From Anaerolineaceae bacterium (GTDB lineage Bacteria > Chloroflexota > Anaerolineae > Anaerolineales > Anaerolineaceae): DNA of 61,215 nucleotides. The stretch spans positions 1 through 61,215 of the forward strand of contig PABH01000025.1 of assembly GCA_002702705.1 (NCBI GenBank), written 5' to 3'. The position numbers and the translations under genes were made by a program. Below, piece by piece: positions 37,593-47,291 of this stretch; position 1 is the stretch's first letter, and each line of letters starts with the position of its first letter. The notes under the pieces were generated by a model. That model had not been told where the DNA came from. It saw only the letters and a list, made by a program, of their open reading frames with translations, and made no database searches.

Positions 37593-38777
37593 TTAAAGAC
37601 TGATACAAATATCATTGGGCAAACCAAATTGTTTAATAATATTCTTTATCTCATCTAAGTAAATTGAATTCACTACGATTATTTGTTCAGGTTGATTAAC
37701 TTTTAATTCTTCAGGTAAAAATATCTGCTGTCCAGTCAATGGAATGAACTTACCTTGTTTTCTTGGATTAATATCAACAACACCAACAATATTACTTTCG
37801 GGCATTTTGAGTATATTTAAGAAACTAACACCTTTCGCCCCTGCGCCCCAAACAACACTTTTTGAATTGTCTTTTAGCATTGCCGATAAGATATTACGCC
37901 ATTTCCAAATCAAGTTTGTAGCATTTTCAGAAAACTGAATAATCTGATCATCTTGAATAGTATTTTTTGGATAGATTTTTGTTTTTTCATCTGAAATACG
38001 ACACTCAATACCCAAATATTGGTTGTCAAAAGTTTCATATAAATCCAAAATCTCAAAACCATTTTCCTCAAAAAGATACCGCAACGATGAAGCAGTAAAG
38101 TACTGGCAGTGTTCATAAATAAGATCCCAAATCTTTGTCTCTCGCAGCATAAAATCAGCATTGGGAACTTCAAAATAAAAAATTACATCGCGCTCTTGAT
38201 CAAAATCTTTTTTTAATTGTTGGATCAATTCTCTGGGATTAGGCAAATGTTCTAAAGTATGGCGAGAATAAAGAAAATCGATTTTTTCATTGATCAATTT
38301 TTTTTGATAATATCCTTTAAAAAAAGTTAATTGATTTGCAACAGGATCCGGGGAAAAGTCCGGTAGATAAGATGGATCAAAACCCCATCCTTTATTATTT
38401 CCTTGTTCACAAATTAATTTTAAAAAATCCCCTAACCCACTCCCAATTTCAACAATATTTTTAAGAGATAGCGAATACTTTTTTATGAGTTGTGTTGATA
38501 ATTGATGTGCATATTCTCGAAAAACACCAGAAAAAAACAAGGAATTATCATAAGGCAAATCATATTCCATAAGCTCTTTTATAAAGCTGGAATTAAAAAT
38601 ATGTCCGCATTTTTTACAACCATTTAGGGTAATATCGCCAACTGGTGCGTTTTCGGCGGATGATTTATCCGGCCATAATATACCAATGTGAACTGGCATA
38701 TCGAGTATATTAAAAAAGTTTTTTACTTGCGAGGAAAAACAAATTGGGCAATTAGGCATCATATTTATATGTTTCAT
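37593..38777 (-). CDS. Zinc-ribbon class I SAM methyltransferase
   Basis: 394 residues, similar to the protein at 29,265: an N-terminal zinc ribbon (CPICF and CKKCG), a SAM domain (VEIGSGLGDFLKLICEQGN), and a C-terminal domain VVWGAGAKGVSFLN. The catalytic tail VVNSIYLDEIK resembles the NDP-sugar C-methyltransferase C-domain. The ATG is 17 bases past a 15-bp hairpin (38,794-38,827) and has no strong SD, so translation may be coupled or low. Next gene upstream is a secreted protein. Confidence 0.8.
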   Translation of the reverse strand: MKHINMMPNCPICFSSQVKNFFNILDMPVHIGILWPDKSSAENAPVGDITLNGCKKCGHIFNSSFIKELMEYDLPYDNSLFFSGVFREYAHQLSTQLIKKYSLSLKNIVEIGSGLGDFLKLICEQGNNKGWGFDPSYLPDFSPDPVANQLTFFKGYYQKKLINEKIDFLYSRHTLEHLPNPRELIQQLKKDFDQERDVIFYFEVPNADFMLRETKIWDLIYEHCQYFTASSLRYLFEENGFEILDLYETFDNQYLGIECRISDEKTKIYPKNTIQDDQIIQFSENATNLIWKWRNILSAMLKDNSKSVVWGAGAKGVSFLNILKMPESNIVGVVDINPRKQGKFIPLTGQQIFLPEELKVNQPEQIIVVNSIYLDEIKNIIKQFGLPNDICISL

Positions 38778-38793
38778 TTTTCGGGAAAAGATA

Positions 38794-38827
38794 GCTCAGT
38801 TCAGATCAAAATTGATCTGAACTGAGC
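38794..38827 (-). terminator. Hairpin between secreted-protein gene and methyltransferase gene
   Basis: A 15-bp perfect inverted repeat (GCTCAGTTCAGATCA, 38,794-38,808, against 38,813-38,827) with a 4-nt loop. On the minus strand it follows the stop of the secreted protein by 12 bases and is followed by TATCTTTTCC, a poor T-run. It is a plausible transcription terminator or an mRNA 3'-end stabiliser that lowers expression of the genes behind it. Confidence 0.65.
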
Positions 38828-38839
38828 CTGTAAATCTTC

Positions 38840-41608
38840 CTATCGCACTACCAAGGGAATAAACACATCAAAACCTTCTGGATTAAAATTAGCAATTACG
38901 GTTTTTGAACCGGTCATTGTCACAACACAAGTCCCAGTACCCAAACAACCTCCTCCACTCCATCCCGTAAATATTGAACCAGCTGTTGGATTTGCAGTTA
39001 AGGTAACCACTGTTCCATAATCATAAACTTCGGAACAATCGATCCCACAATTAATCCCGTCAGGACTGCTTGTTACTGAACCACTGCCTTCTCCAGTTAA
39101 GGTCACAGACAAGGGGTAGGTATTTAATGTAAAAGTTGCTGTTACTGTTTTTATCGCGTCAATATCCACCTGACATGTTCCTGTACCTGAACAACCTTCA
39201 CCACTCCACCCAACAAATGTAGAACCTGTGTTGGCGACCGCGGTTAACGTAACCGTTGTACCAAACAAAAATTCAGAAGAGCAGGTGTCTCCGCAAGTTA
39301 TACCGGTGGGTTCGCTGGTTATGACACCTTCCCCGTTACCAGCTTTTTCAACGATCAAGATATCGGTCCCCAACAAAAAGGTAGCATTCACTGTTTTTGC
39401 TTCATCCATTGTGACTTCACAAGTTCCAGTTCCTGAACAACCACCTCCCATCCAACCTGTAAATGTTGATCCAATGGATGGATTTGCAGTTAAGGTAACC
39501 ACTGTTCCATGATCATACTCTTCGGAACAATCACTTCCACAATTAATCCCATCCACACTTGTAACCGTTCCTGTACCAGTTCCAGATTTGGTAATGGAAA
39601 GTAAATATCGATTTAGTGAAAAGTTGACTGTAATATTATGGGGATTATTCATTACCAATGAAACAGGATTCTCTGTGCTGACTACGTCTCCTACCCAATC
39701 GACAAATGAATATCCAACAGCTGCATTCGCGGTTAGACTTACAGATTGTCCGCAAGTATAGGAAGAAAGATTAGGATCTTTTGTTACGGTACCATTACCA
39801 ACAATTGTGAGATTAATTGAATTTTGCTCTGTATCGTCAACAAAAGTATTATCATTAACATCTTTGAAGTAATCAAAAATTGCCGTATGAGCAGGAGCAT
39901 TAGGAGCGATTGCATTACCGGCATATATACCGATTTTATCGACATCCATCATGTAAGGGAAAGTTGCCTCGGCGAACCAGGTTGAACCACCAATGGAGTA
40001 GCCCGTAATCCAACGATCTCCGCTTCGGAAAACCCGCAAATAAAGTGGGGAAACACCGGCCACACCAATTTTTTTATTAAGATAGGTATGACTCACAGAT
40101 CCTTGGAAACTTCTTGCATATAAAAATGTATCGGTTCCATCACTATAAAATTCAAAGCGCATAAAATTATTTGGATCAACCCCTTCTACCATAATCCCTT
40201 GCATTTGGTATTGCTCGTTCACTACTGAACCGAATTTTGCCTCTACATGGAAATCCTCATCGGCAATCGACTGACGCACCCTGGCAGCATAATTTTTATT
40301 TTCAATCGGATTATTGGCAACCGGCAAACCTCCTGGTACTGATATATTCAGTTTTGCATCGCCGGTAAAAGCACCTGTTATCTCACTACTCGTTTGAGCA
40401 ATATTTACAGGTGTATAAAATTCCCAAACAGCCGGGTCTAATGTACAAATGTTAAAATCATCAGAAACAATATCTGATTGGGTTGGTGGGTTAATTTGTG
40501 AAACCCTTACGTCACCGAATTCTGCATCAACATGGTGTGAAAAAAGGACCACAGAACCGCTGCGTGGATCATCCGGTGCACCCTGCCAGGTTAAATTCCA
40601 TTCAGATGGCTCAGAAACAGATTTATCCCAAACTTTCAGGCTATATAATGGGCTGCCATCACCCATTGTTACAACCTGAAATTTATACATATATGTGGTT
40701 CCAAATGATAATGTAGATAAACCTGCAGAAACACTGGTACTTTCATCATGGTAAATTTTTAATCTTCCCTCATCAGCATTATCCCAGCGATACCATCCAA
40801 TCGCACCCAGCGGAAGCCACCCCGATTTCGGTTGGGTACCAGCGACAAATGCAGGTAGATCTGTATGACCAGTCCAGCGAGCAATTAATCCGATTCCGGG
40901 TGTATAACTTTCGCCGCCACAGTCGTAAAACTCATCACAGCTTGGGTCAATCCCAATTGGTTTAATTTCTGCCAAAACTTCGTAGTCTTGCCACCCCATA
41001 TCGCCAATTGCCACCATACGATCATAACCTGGTTCGGTTGTATATAACATCGTATCCGCTGCATTCCATTTTCCATCCACAACTTGCGCTTTCGTTAAAT
41101 CAACATTCCAATTTGTTATGGAAAAAGAAGATTCGGACAAGTCCCATCTTTTATAACGTTCATAGTTAACGGTCACTGTAACGGACGTTTGATTGGGAAT
41201 ACTGTCCGTGGCAATTATCTCTACTGTATTTACTGCAGGTAGAGCATTTAATTCACTATCAAATAATTCAACCGCAAAATCTCCAATATTTTCCAAACGA
41301 CGTCCATCCGGTCCAATGGTTAAATCTTTAATATCTCCCCCGTTCAACCGATATTGTAAAGAAACAGCATCGGCAGACACATTCCCCAGAATAGCAATCT
41401 GCCCTTGCGGATTTGAAGGATCACCAAAGGTTTGGGTAAGACCATACCAAATATTAATTACAGGACCAACTTCTAAAAGATCTTCTTGTAGATTATGACC
41501 TAATGAATTTGCCCCAACAAGACCGATATTGATATCCAACCCGAGCCAGCTGGTGACTAAAACCAAAACGAATAGAATTGACAACAACCGCTTAATATAG
41601 CTTTTCAT
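38840..41608 (-). CDS. Secreted protein with InlB-like B-repeats, Cys-rich
   Basis: 922 residues from ATG 41608, with a strong SD (GGGAGG); the ATG at 41626 has none. A signal peptide is followed by an unknown N-terminal beta domain (VNIWYG, IGPDGRRLEN), a concanavalin-like region (DUF1349-like, SDDFNICTLDPAVWEF) and four divergent InlB B-repeats (Flg_new_2-like). The last three repeats each contain CG-x-x-C and C-x-G-T-G-x-C, likely disulfide pairs. The tail is FIPLVVR. The gene is paralogous with the one immediately upstream. Cell-surface glycan binding or adhesion is a guess. Confidence 0.82.
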   Translation of the reverse strand: MKSYIKRLLSILFVLVLVTSWLGLDINIGLVGANSLGHNLQEDLLEVGPVINIWYGLTQTFGDPSNPQGQIAILGNVSADAVSLQYRLNGGDIKDLTIGPDGRRLENIGDFAVELFDSELNALPAVNTVEIIATDSIPNQTSVTVTVNYERYKRWDLSESSFSITNWNVDLTKAQVVDGKWNAADTMLYTTEPGYDRMVAIGDMGWQDYEVLAEIKPIGIDPSCDEFYDCGGESYTPGIGLIARWTGHTDLPAFVAGTQPKSGWLPLGAIGWYRWDNADEGRLKIYHDESTSVSAGLSTLSFGTTYMYKFQVVTMGDGSPLYSLKVWDKSVSEPSEWNLTWQGAPDDPRSGSVVLFSHHVDAEFGDVRVSQINPPTQSDIVSDDFNICTLDPAVWEFYTPVNIAQTSSEITGAFTGDAKLNISVPGGLPVANNPIENKNYAARVRQSIADEDFHVEAKFGSVVNEQYQMQGIMVEGVDPNNFMRFEFYSDGTDTFLYARSFQGSVSHTYLNKKIGVAGVSPLYLRVFRSGDRWITGYSIGGSTWFAEATFPYMMDVDKIGIYAGNAIAPNAPAHTAIFDYFKDVNDNTFVDDTEQNSINLTIVGNGTVTKDPNLSSYTCGQSVSLTANAAVGYSFVDWVGDVVSTENPVSLVMNNPHNITVNFSLNRYLLSITKSGTGTGTVTSVDGINCGSDCSEEYDHGTVVTLTANPSIGSTFTGWMGGGCSGTGTCEVTMDEAKTVNATFLLGTDILIVEKAGNGEGVITSEPTGITCGDTCSSEFLFGTTVTLTAVANTGSTFVGWSGEGCSGTGTCQVDIDAIKTVTATFTLNTYPLSVTLTGEGSGSVTSSPDGINCGIDCSEVYDYGTVVTLTANPTAGSIFTGWSGGGCLGTGTCVVTMTGSKTVIANFNPEGFDVFIPLVVR

Positions 41609-41705
41609 GGAGACCTCCCTGAACATAATCAGATTTCATATGCTTTCATACGCAAAATTTTTTATACAATTCCTTTTCCCCCAAAATGTTTTATAAATTT
41701 CCAGT

Positions 41706-44360
41706 CTATTTAATCAACATCGGTAGATAAATCCTCCTTTGGGTAAAAACTGCTCGTAGATTGTTATTATTTTCAATTTGAATCTGAAGAGGATTTTCAA
41801 ACCTTGTTTCAGTACCTTCCCAATGACTAAAAATCCAACCGGTTTGGGGATAAGCTTGCAAATTCACTAACTCACCATAAGCATATAAAGTCTTATTGGG
41901 CTCAATTTCAATCCAACCTGAACCGATTACACTAGTGGTTATTTCAAAAAATGATTCGGAAAAAATCGCTGTCACATTTTTATGCGAGTCCATCATGAAT
42001 GATATTTCGTCCAAAAATCCATTTTCAGACCCTTCCCATTGTGCAAAAGACCAGCCTAACGCTGGTTCAGCTTGTAAAGTGACAATTTCTCCATACGCAT
42101 AATACGTTTTATCGGGAGTAACAATAACATTCCCTTCACCTGTCGTATGGATGGTTAATGCATAAAGTTGTGGCACAAAAATAGCTGTCATTAACAAATC
42201 TTCATCCGTTACCGTAATGAATAATTCGTTTTCTTCACTTACAACAACTCCCTCCCAATGATCAAACACCCAGCCAGGATCAGCAACCGCCGTCAATACA
42301 ACCGTTTCTCCAGCTAAATAAACAGTTTTTTCCGGTGATTTGGTCACATCACCAGAACCAACAATATTTATATCCACTATAAACGCCGTTTGAGAAAAGT
42401 TTGCTCCAACCGTACTAGGGCTGTTCATGGTAATTGTATTTGTCGCCTCTGAACCTTCCAACGCCCCACTCCAATTAGAAAAAACCCAATTTTCATCTGC
42501 AAAAGCGGATAATGTAACAACTTCCCCACAACTATAATTTAAACGATCAGGAGATTTATTTACCAATCCACTGCCATAAATGGAAACATTCAACTCATTT
42601 CTGGCTTCATCTTCCACCGAAATTGGGTCGTTTGTTGCGATGTAATAATCAACTGTGGAATTGATTTGGGGAGCTTGGGTATTACCTTCATTTCCTGCAT
42701 AGATATATGATTCGGTAATTTTTTGATGAAAAGGAAAAGTTATCCGATCAACCCATTCATTTTGCATAATCCGATAAGATAGCAAATACCTACTGCCATA
42801 CCGCTTGAGAGCTAACGTAATATCTGCCTGATTATTCTCACTAATTTTTTCCATCAACCATTCAATTTTCAACCAGCTGGTAGAACCAGTTTTTTCTTGT
42901 GTGGTTATTACCAAATAAACCCCACTTAAACGGTATTGTAATTCTGCTTGAACCCATCTGGTATGATCAATATTTTTAAGAACAATACCTTGTAATGGAT
43001 AATAAATATCACTGGTTGGAAGAATGGATGAATCAAATTGAACCTCAAGATTAAAATCTCCATCATTGATAAATTGTCGAACTTTAGGCACCGTATTTGT
43101 GGAACGGTCCAAAATATGTTCAACCCCTTGCGGTAACGATATGGATAAACTGGCATCCTGAGTATATCCATTATTAATCACCATCGTGGCATCTGCTAAC
43201 GGATTCGAGAACTCCCAAATGCCATTATCTAATTCACAACGGTTAAAATCATCCGAAACCATGTTCGTATCAATCGCTGTCGAAAGCGGAACAATGGATA
43301 CGTTTCCAAAGGTTGCATCCACATGATGGGCCAAAAGGAGGATTGAACCCCCAGTCGGATCTTCATCACTACCATCATAAGCTTGCAAATCCCAAGAAGT
43401 TGGTTCAGATGTTCCTTCATTCCACACTTTCAACTTATACAAAGACCTGCCGTCATCTTGAGTCTGCACAGACATTTTAAACATATAGGTAGTATCAAAA
43501 GCCAACTGTTTTCCACTGGTATCCGTGCTATTGGGCACTGAATTCATATCAATTTGTAATCGAGCAGGGCCTAAATCATACGGCCAGCGGTACCAACCAA
43601 TCGCACCGTACGGCTGGTATCCACAATCCGGTTGATCACAACTTACGGGATCATGTGTGTGTCCACTCCATCGCATGAGAATGCCAACAGCCGGCCCATA
43701 ACTTGGCGGTTCATACCCTGCGGGATCCATCGAATGGATTGTAATTGGTACTGTAATTTCGTAATCCCGCCAACCTAAATCCCCAATCGCAATTAATCGA
43801 TCATAACCAATTTGACTAGTTCGAATTCCATCAGCATTGATATTCCATAACCCATCAACAAACTGAACTTTCGATTGTATATTACCGCTGTTCCAATCAA
43901 CAGAATACGTTTCCGGCCAAAAATTTGTTCTCGAATATTGAATGGAAACGACTTTACGATCTTCGTCGCTCATATTTCGATTTGCAATAATCTCAACTGA
44001 ATTTAGACCTTCAATCAAATCTCGATCAAATATATCTATCGCAAAATCACCTGCATTTTGCAAACGACGACTATCTGGACCGATAGACAAAACTTGAAGG
44101 CTTCCTCCATTCAGAGAATATTCCAGTGTTGTCGCATTAATCGCATTACCTAAAATATTAATTTGCCGCTGTGGATTCCCTGGCCATCCGAAGGTTTGGC
44201 TATCTCCATACCAAACGTTGACTGTCACGCTGGACTCATCGGTTTCATAGGGAATAATCGAGTTTGCTGAAACTTTCACGGGTGTAGAAGCCAAAAACAA
44301 AGCAGACCCTAAGATTATTAATAAGACTGAAAAACGGAGTTGTATATATTTTTCTTTCAA
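41706..44360 (-). CDS. Secreted protein with InlB-like B-repeats, nearly Cys-free paralogue
   Basis: 884 residues. The start is TTG 44360 with AGGGGTG upstream; no ATG fits the signal peptide. The layout matches the downstream paralogue: VNVWYGDSQTFG, IGPDSRRLQN, a concanavalin-like domain (SDDFNRCELDNGIWEF) and four repeats, ending IYLPMLIK. The repeats contain one Cys (SCGE in the first) rather than the paired cysteines of the other copy. Duplication and divergence is likely. Confidence 0.82.
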   Translation of the reverse strand: MKEKYIQLRFSVLLIILGSALFLASTPVKVSANSIIPYETDESSVTVNVWYGDSQTFGWPGNPQRQINILGNAINATTLEYSLNGGSLQVLSIGPDSRRLQNAGDFAIDIFDRDLIEGLNSVEIIANRNMSDEDRKVVSIQYSRTNFWPETYSVDWNSGNIQSKVQFVDGLWNINADGIRTSQIGYDRLIAIGDLGWRDYEITVPITIHSMDPAGYEPPSYGPAVGILMRWSGHTHDPVSCDQPDCGYQPYGAIGWYRWPYDLGPARLQIDMNSVPNSTDTSGKQLAFDTTYMFKMSVQTQDDGRSLYKLKVWNEGTSEPTSWDLQAYDGSDEDPTGGSILLLAHHVDATFGNVSIVPLSTAIDTNMVSDDFNRCELDNGIWEFSNPLADATMVINNGYTQDASLSISLPQGVEHILDRSTNTVPKVRQFINDGDFNLEVQFDSSILPTSDIYYPLQGIVLKNIDHTRWVQAELQYRLSGVYLVITTQEKTGSTSWLKIEWLMEKISENNQADITLALKRYGSRYLLSYRIMQNEWVDRITFPFHQKITESYIYAGNEGNTQAPQINSTVDYYIATNDPISVEDEARNELNVSIYGSGLVNKSPDRLNYSCGEVVTLSAFADENWVFSNWSGALEGSEATNTITMNSPSTVGANFSQTAFIVDINIVGSGDVTKSPEKTVYLAGETVVLTAVADPGWVFDHWEGVVVSEENELFITVTDEDLLMTAIFVPQLYALTIHTTGEGNVIVTPDKTYYAYGEIVTLQAEPALGWSFAQWEGSENGFLDEISFMMDSHKNVTAIFSESFFEITTSVIGSGWIEIEPNKTLYAYGELVNLQAYPQTGWIFSHWEGTETRFENPLQIQIENNNNLRAVFTQRRIYLPMLIK

Positions 44361-44397
44361 ATAACACCCCTGATTTAAAATCCCAGAATTGATTTAA

Positions 44398-45438
44398 TTA
44401 GGCTTTTTGATAAACCTTCCAACGTAGCGAAGAATCCAATTCTCCTGAATCCAGCAGGTTTTGAATATGCAGGATTCTCTTATAACGAGGTCCTTCAAAT
44501 TCTTCCGGCCTTAACTTAGCTACGTTAAATATTTCTTGGAGCTCCTCCACTCCTTTTTTTACAGTCCATTTTGGCTGAAAGGAGGGTAATTTTTGTTGAA
44601 TTTTGTCGCAATTGACACGATAATTACGAATATCTGGGCCAGCTTCTGGTGCAAAAGAAACCTCACAATCCGGTAAAACCTCTGCAACAATTTCGGCAAC
44701 ATCTCGAATTCGGTAGTTTTCACTGGTCTGTCCTACATTAAACGCTTCGTTATGCACAATTTCACGAGGGGCTTCTAAAACCGCTAAAAATGCACGACTA
44801 ATATCTTCCACATGCACCAATGGACGCCAAGGTGTACCATCGCTTTTCAGATAAATTTTTCCTGTTGCAACTGCCCACGCAGTCAGATTATTGACTACTA
44901 AATCAAATCGCATTTTTGGAGAATATCCATAAGCGGTTGCGTTCCTTAATATTACAGGACTGAATGTATCATTCGCCATTTTTGAAAGCTCTCTTTCGGC
45001 CAATACTTTTGATTCCCCGTAGGCTGTGACCGGATTAAATGGTGCATTTTCATCAAGATAATCATCTCCAGCAGCCCCATAATTACTGCAGGATGATGAA
45101 AAAATAAATCGACTTACACCAGCTTTTTTTGCCAACTCCGCTAACCGGATTGTAGAACGGTAATTTATTCCATAGGTTAATCCAGGATTTAAATTGCCTA
45201 AGGGGTCATTAGAAAGGGCCGCCAGATGGATTATTGTGTCAATCTGATCTAAATCTTGGACAACAATATTCCGAATATCCTTTTTGATTGTTAGTACATC
45301 AGGAAGATCTCTTTGAAAAGCACAGTCTTCATAAAAATCCGTATCAATCCCCACCACATCATACCCCGCATCTACGAGTAAGGCTGACAACACTGTCCCG
45401 ATATAACCTAAGTTACCCGTCACCAAAACCTTATTCAT
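44398..45438 (-). CDS. Extended SDR NAD-dependent epimerase/dehydratase
   Basis: 346 residues. NAD-binding motif GNLGYIGTVLS (first Gly pattern GxxGYIG), YxxxK in the context TAYGESK, and HLAALSNDPLG. The substrate-side segments FDLVVNNLTAWA and WRPLVHVEDISRAFL are typical of an NDP-sugar epimerase/dehydratase group that often accompanies an RfbF-like cytidylyltransferase, which here lies 9 bases upstream. The exact reaction cannot be assigned. Strong SD (GGAGG). Confidence 0.85.
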   Translation of the reverse strand: MNKVLVTGNLGYIGTVLSALLVDAGYDVVGIDTDFYEDCAFQRDLPDVLTIKKDIRNIVVQDLDQIDTIIHLAALSNDPLGNLNPGLTYGINYRSTIRLAELAKKAGVSRFIFSSSCSNYGAAGDDYLDENAPFNPVTAYGESKVLAERELSKMANDTFSPVILRNATAYGYSPKMRFDLVVNNLTAWAVATGKIYLKSDGTPWRPLVHVEDISRAFLAVLEAPREIVHNEAFNVGQTSENYRIRDVAEIVAEVLPDCEVSFAPEAGPDIRNYRVNCDKIQQKLPSFQPKWTVKKGVEELQEIFNVAKLRPEEFEGPRYKRILHIQNLLDSGELDSSLRWKVYQKA

Positions 45439-45447
45439 CTTTCCTCC

Positions 45448-46209
45448 TCAAACTCTCCAAGGAGCCTCATTCGACTCCCATAATTTTTCCAAAACAAATT
45501 TTTCTCTTGGTGTGTCTACTGCATACCAAAAACCATCATGTTTATACCCCATCAGTTGGCCATCTTTTGCCAAATTCGCTAAAGGTTCAAATTCCCAAAC
45601 AGTATCTTCTCCTTCAATATATTCCATCACCTCGGGTTCCAAAACAAAAAATCCTCCATTCATCCACCCATCCTCAAATTGGGGATTATTACAAAATTCT
45701 TCCACTTGATTTTCTGTAAACTTGAGAAATCCATAACGAGCTGTTGGATGAACTGCGGTCACCGTTGCTAATTTTCCATGGGAACGATGAAAAGCCAATA
45801 ATTCTTTTAGGTTTATGTTAGAAAGATTATCTCCCCATGTCAGCATGAATGTTTCATTAGATAAATATGGCGCTAATTTTTTGATTCTTCCGCCAGTTTT
45901 CGTGGATAACCCAGTCTCAACGAGTTCAACTTTCCAATCCTGCTGAGGTTTATCATGAATTTCAACGCTACCATCCCTTAAATTAATGGTCAGGTTGGAC
46001 TGTAAAGTAACATAGTCTACGATATATCGTTTGATTAACTCGCCTTTATAACCGAGAGCAATTAAAAAGTCGTTAAATCCATAGGCTGAAAACAATTTCA
46101 TAAGATGCCATAATATCGGACGTCCACCGATTTCGATCAAAGGTTTGGGTTTTATTTCTTCATCCCCAATTTTTGTTCCATACCCCCCCGCCAGGATCAC
46201 TACTTTCAT
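45448..46209 (-). CDS. Sugar-1-phosphate cytidylyltransferase, second copy
   Basis: 253 residues. MKVVILAGGYGTKIGDEE, KPKPLIEIGGRPILWHLMK and TWGDNLSNIN match RfbF-like enzymes. It differs from the copy at 31,798 by GTK in place of GTR in the phosphate loop and a different metal segment. Strong SD GGAGG. It probably supplies the CDP sugar for the adjacent SDR; glucose-1-phosphate is assumed. An alternative is a related sugar phosphate. Confidence 0.85.
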   Translation of the reverse strand: MKVVILAGGYGTKIGDEEIKPKPLIEIGGRPILWHLMKLFSAYGFNDFLIALGYKGELIKRYIVDYVTLQSNLTINLRDGSVEIHDKPQQDWKVELVETGLSTKTGGRIKKLAPYLSNETFMLTWGDNLSNINLKELLAFHRSHGKLATVTAVHPTARYGFLKFTENQVEEFCNNPQFEDGWMNGGFFVLEPEVMEYIEGEDTVWEFEPLANLAKDGQLMGYKHDGFWYAVDTPREKFVLEKLWESNEAPWRV

Positions 46210-46313
46210 ATTTCCTCCGTAATAATTTCAAAATTCACTCAGGAAACTTAATCGAAACTGAGATTAAAAAATCACTTTTTAATGAAATTTCTTGAAAGTG
46301 GATAACTTAATTT

Positions 46314-47291
46314 TTATTTCTTAAAAGCAGTCAAAATGAATTTCCGTAAACCTCGAATCGGTTTTTTAACCGGTTCTGGCATTTTGAAAAATTTCCAATA
46401 TAACCAACTATTAAATTCTGAGCCCAGTAATTTTCTCCGCCAAAAAAACCACCCCAATACAGAAATTGTACATCTCATTTTATCAACCAGGAAAATTCTT
46501 CCATTCCATATTGATCGTAAAAATTCAAAACCTGTTCTCCAATGAACATACACTCGCTGATTAATTTTTTTATGGGGATCAAACCAGGAAGTCCGATCTG
46601 CTGGTTTATAAGCCTTTATACTCATCTTTGGATGAATGCGTCGAAAGAAAAGAGGTTTTCCGACCTCAACAATTTGCCCTAACAAAACCAATTCACTTAA
46701 CAAAACCGTATCGGAATTGACAAAGTGATCAATCAGTCTGGTTTTTCTTAATGCGGAAGACCGTATCACGCCAAAAATTGCATTACACTTTTCACTTATT
46801 TTTAATCGTTGATGAAACTTGTGATAACGTGTAAAAACTTTTTGGTCTTGCAAATCCATCAAGTCTGCATAAGCTTCAATAAAATTTCCATTTTCATCAA
46901 TCATCGTAGTTTTTGGATAACTAAGTACTGCGTTTGGTTTTTTTTGCAGTTCCTCTAAACAGGACTCGATGAAAATAGGACTGATCAAATCATCGGCAGA
47001 AGCCCATTTGAAATAAACCCCATGGGAAAGCGAAAATGCGAGATTGTAATTGTACGCAGCACCCATATTCTCTTGATTGCGGTGATATTTTACATGAGGA
47101 TGATTGGCAGCAATTGACGAACATATTTCTTGCGTGCCATCTGTGGATGCATTATCACAAATAATCAATTCGATATTGGGATAACTTTGTGAAAGAATGG
47201 ATTCGATGGCATCACGAAGGTAAGGTTCACCGTTATAAACCGGTAACCCTATACTTACCAATGGAAAATTATTGTCGGATTCTTTCATCAT
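46314..47291 (-). CDS. Family 2 glycosyltransferase
   Basis: 325 residues from ATG 47291, which gives an ATGA overlap with the ABC ATPase gene. VSIGLPVYNGEPYLRDAI, DNASTDGTQEI and the metal site SADDLIS mark a GT-A inverting enzyme. The C-terminal part includes a hydrophobic helix near the end (INQRVYVHWR, followed by FLVDKMRCTISVLGWFFW), suggesting membrane attachment. Donor and acceptor are unknown. Confidence 0.86.
   Translation of the reverse strand: MMKESDNNFPLVSIGLPVYNGEPYLRDAIESILSQSYPNIELIICDNASTDGTQEICSSIAANHPHVKYHRNQENMGAAYNYNLAFSLSHGVYFKWASADDLISPIFIESCLEELQKKPNAVLSYPKTTMIDENGNFIEAYADLMDLQDQKVFTRYHKFHQRLKISEKCNAIFGVIRSSALRKTRLIDHFVNSDTVLLSELVLLGQIVEVGKPLFFRRIHPKMSIKAYKPADRTSWFDPHKKINQRVYVHWRTGFEFLRSIWNGRIFLVDKMRCTISVLGWFFWRRKLLGSEFNSWLYWKFFKMPEPVKKPIRGLRKFILTAFKK

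Noticed and set aside
45288-45719. A 143-codon open frame on the plus strand across the SDR and cytidylyltransferase genes
   Set aside because: It spans the junction of two solid minus-strand genes and its Ser/Pro/His-rich translation matches no known fold.
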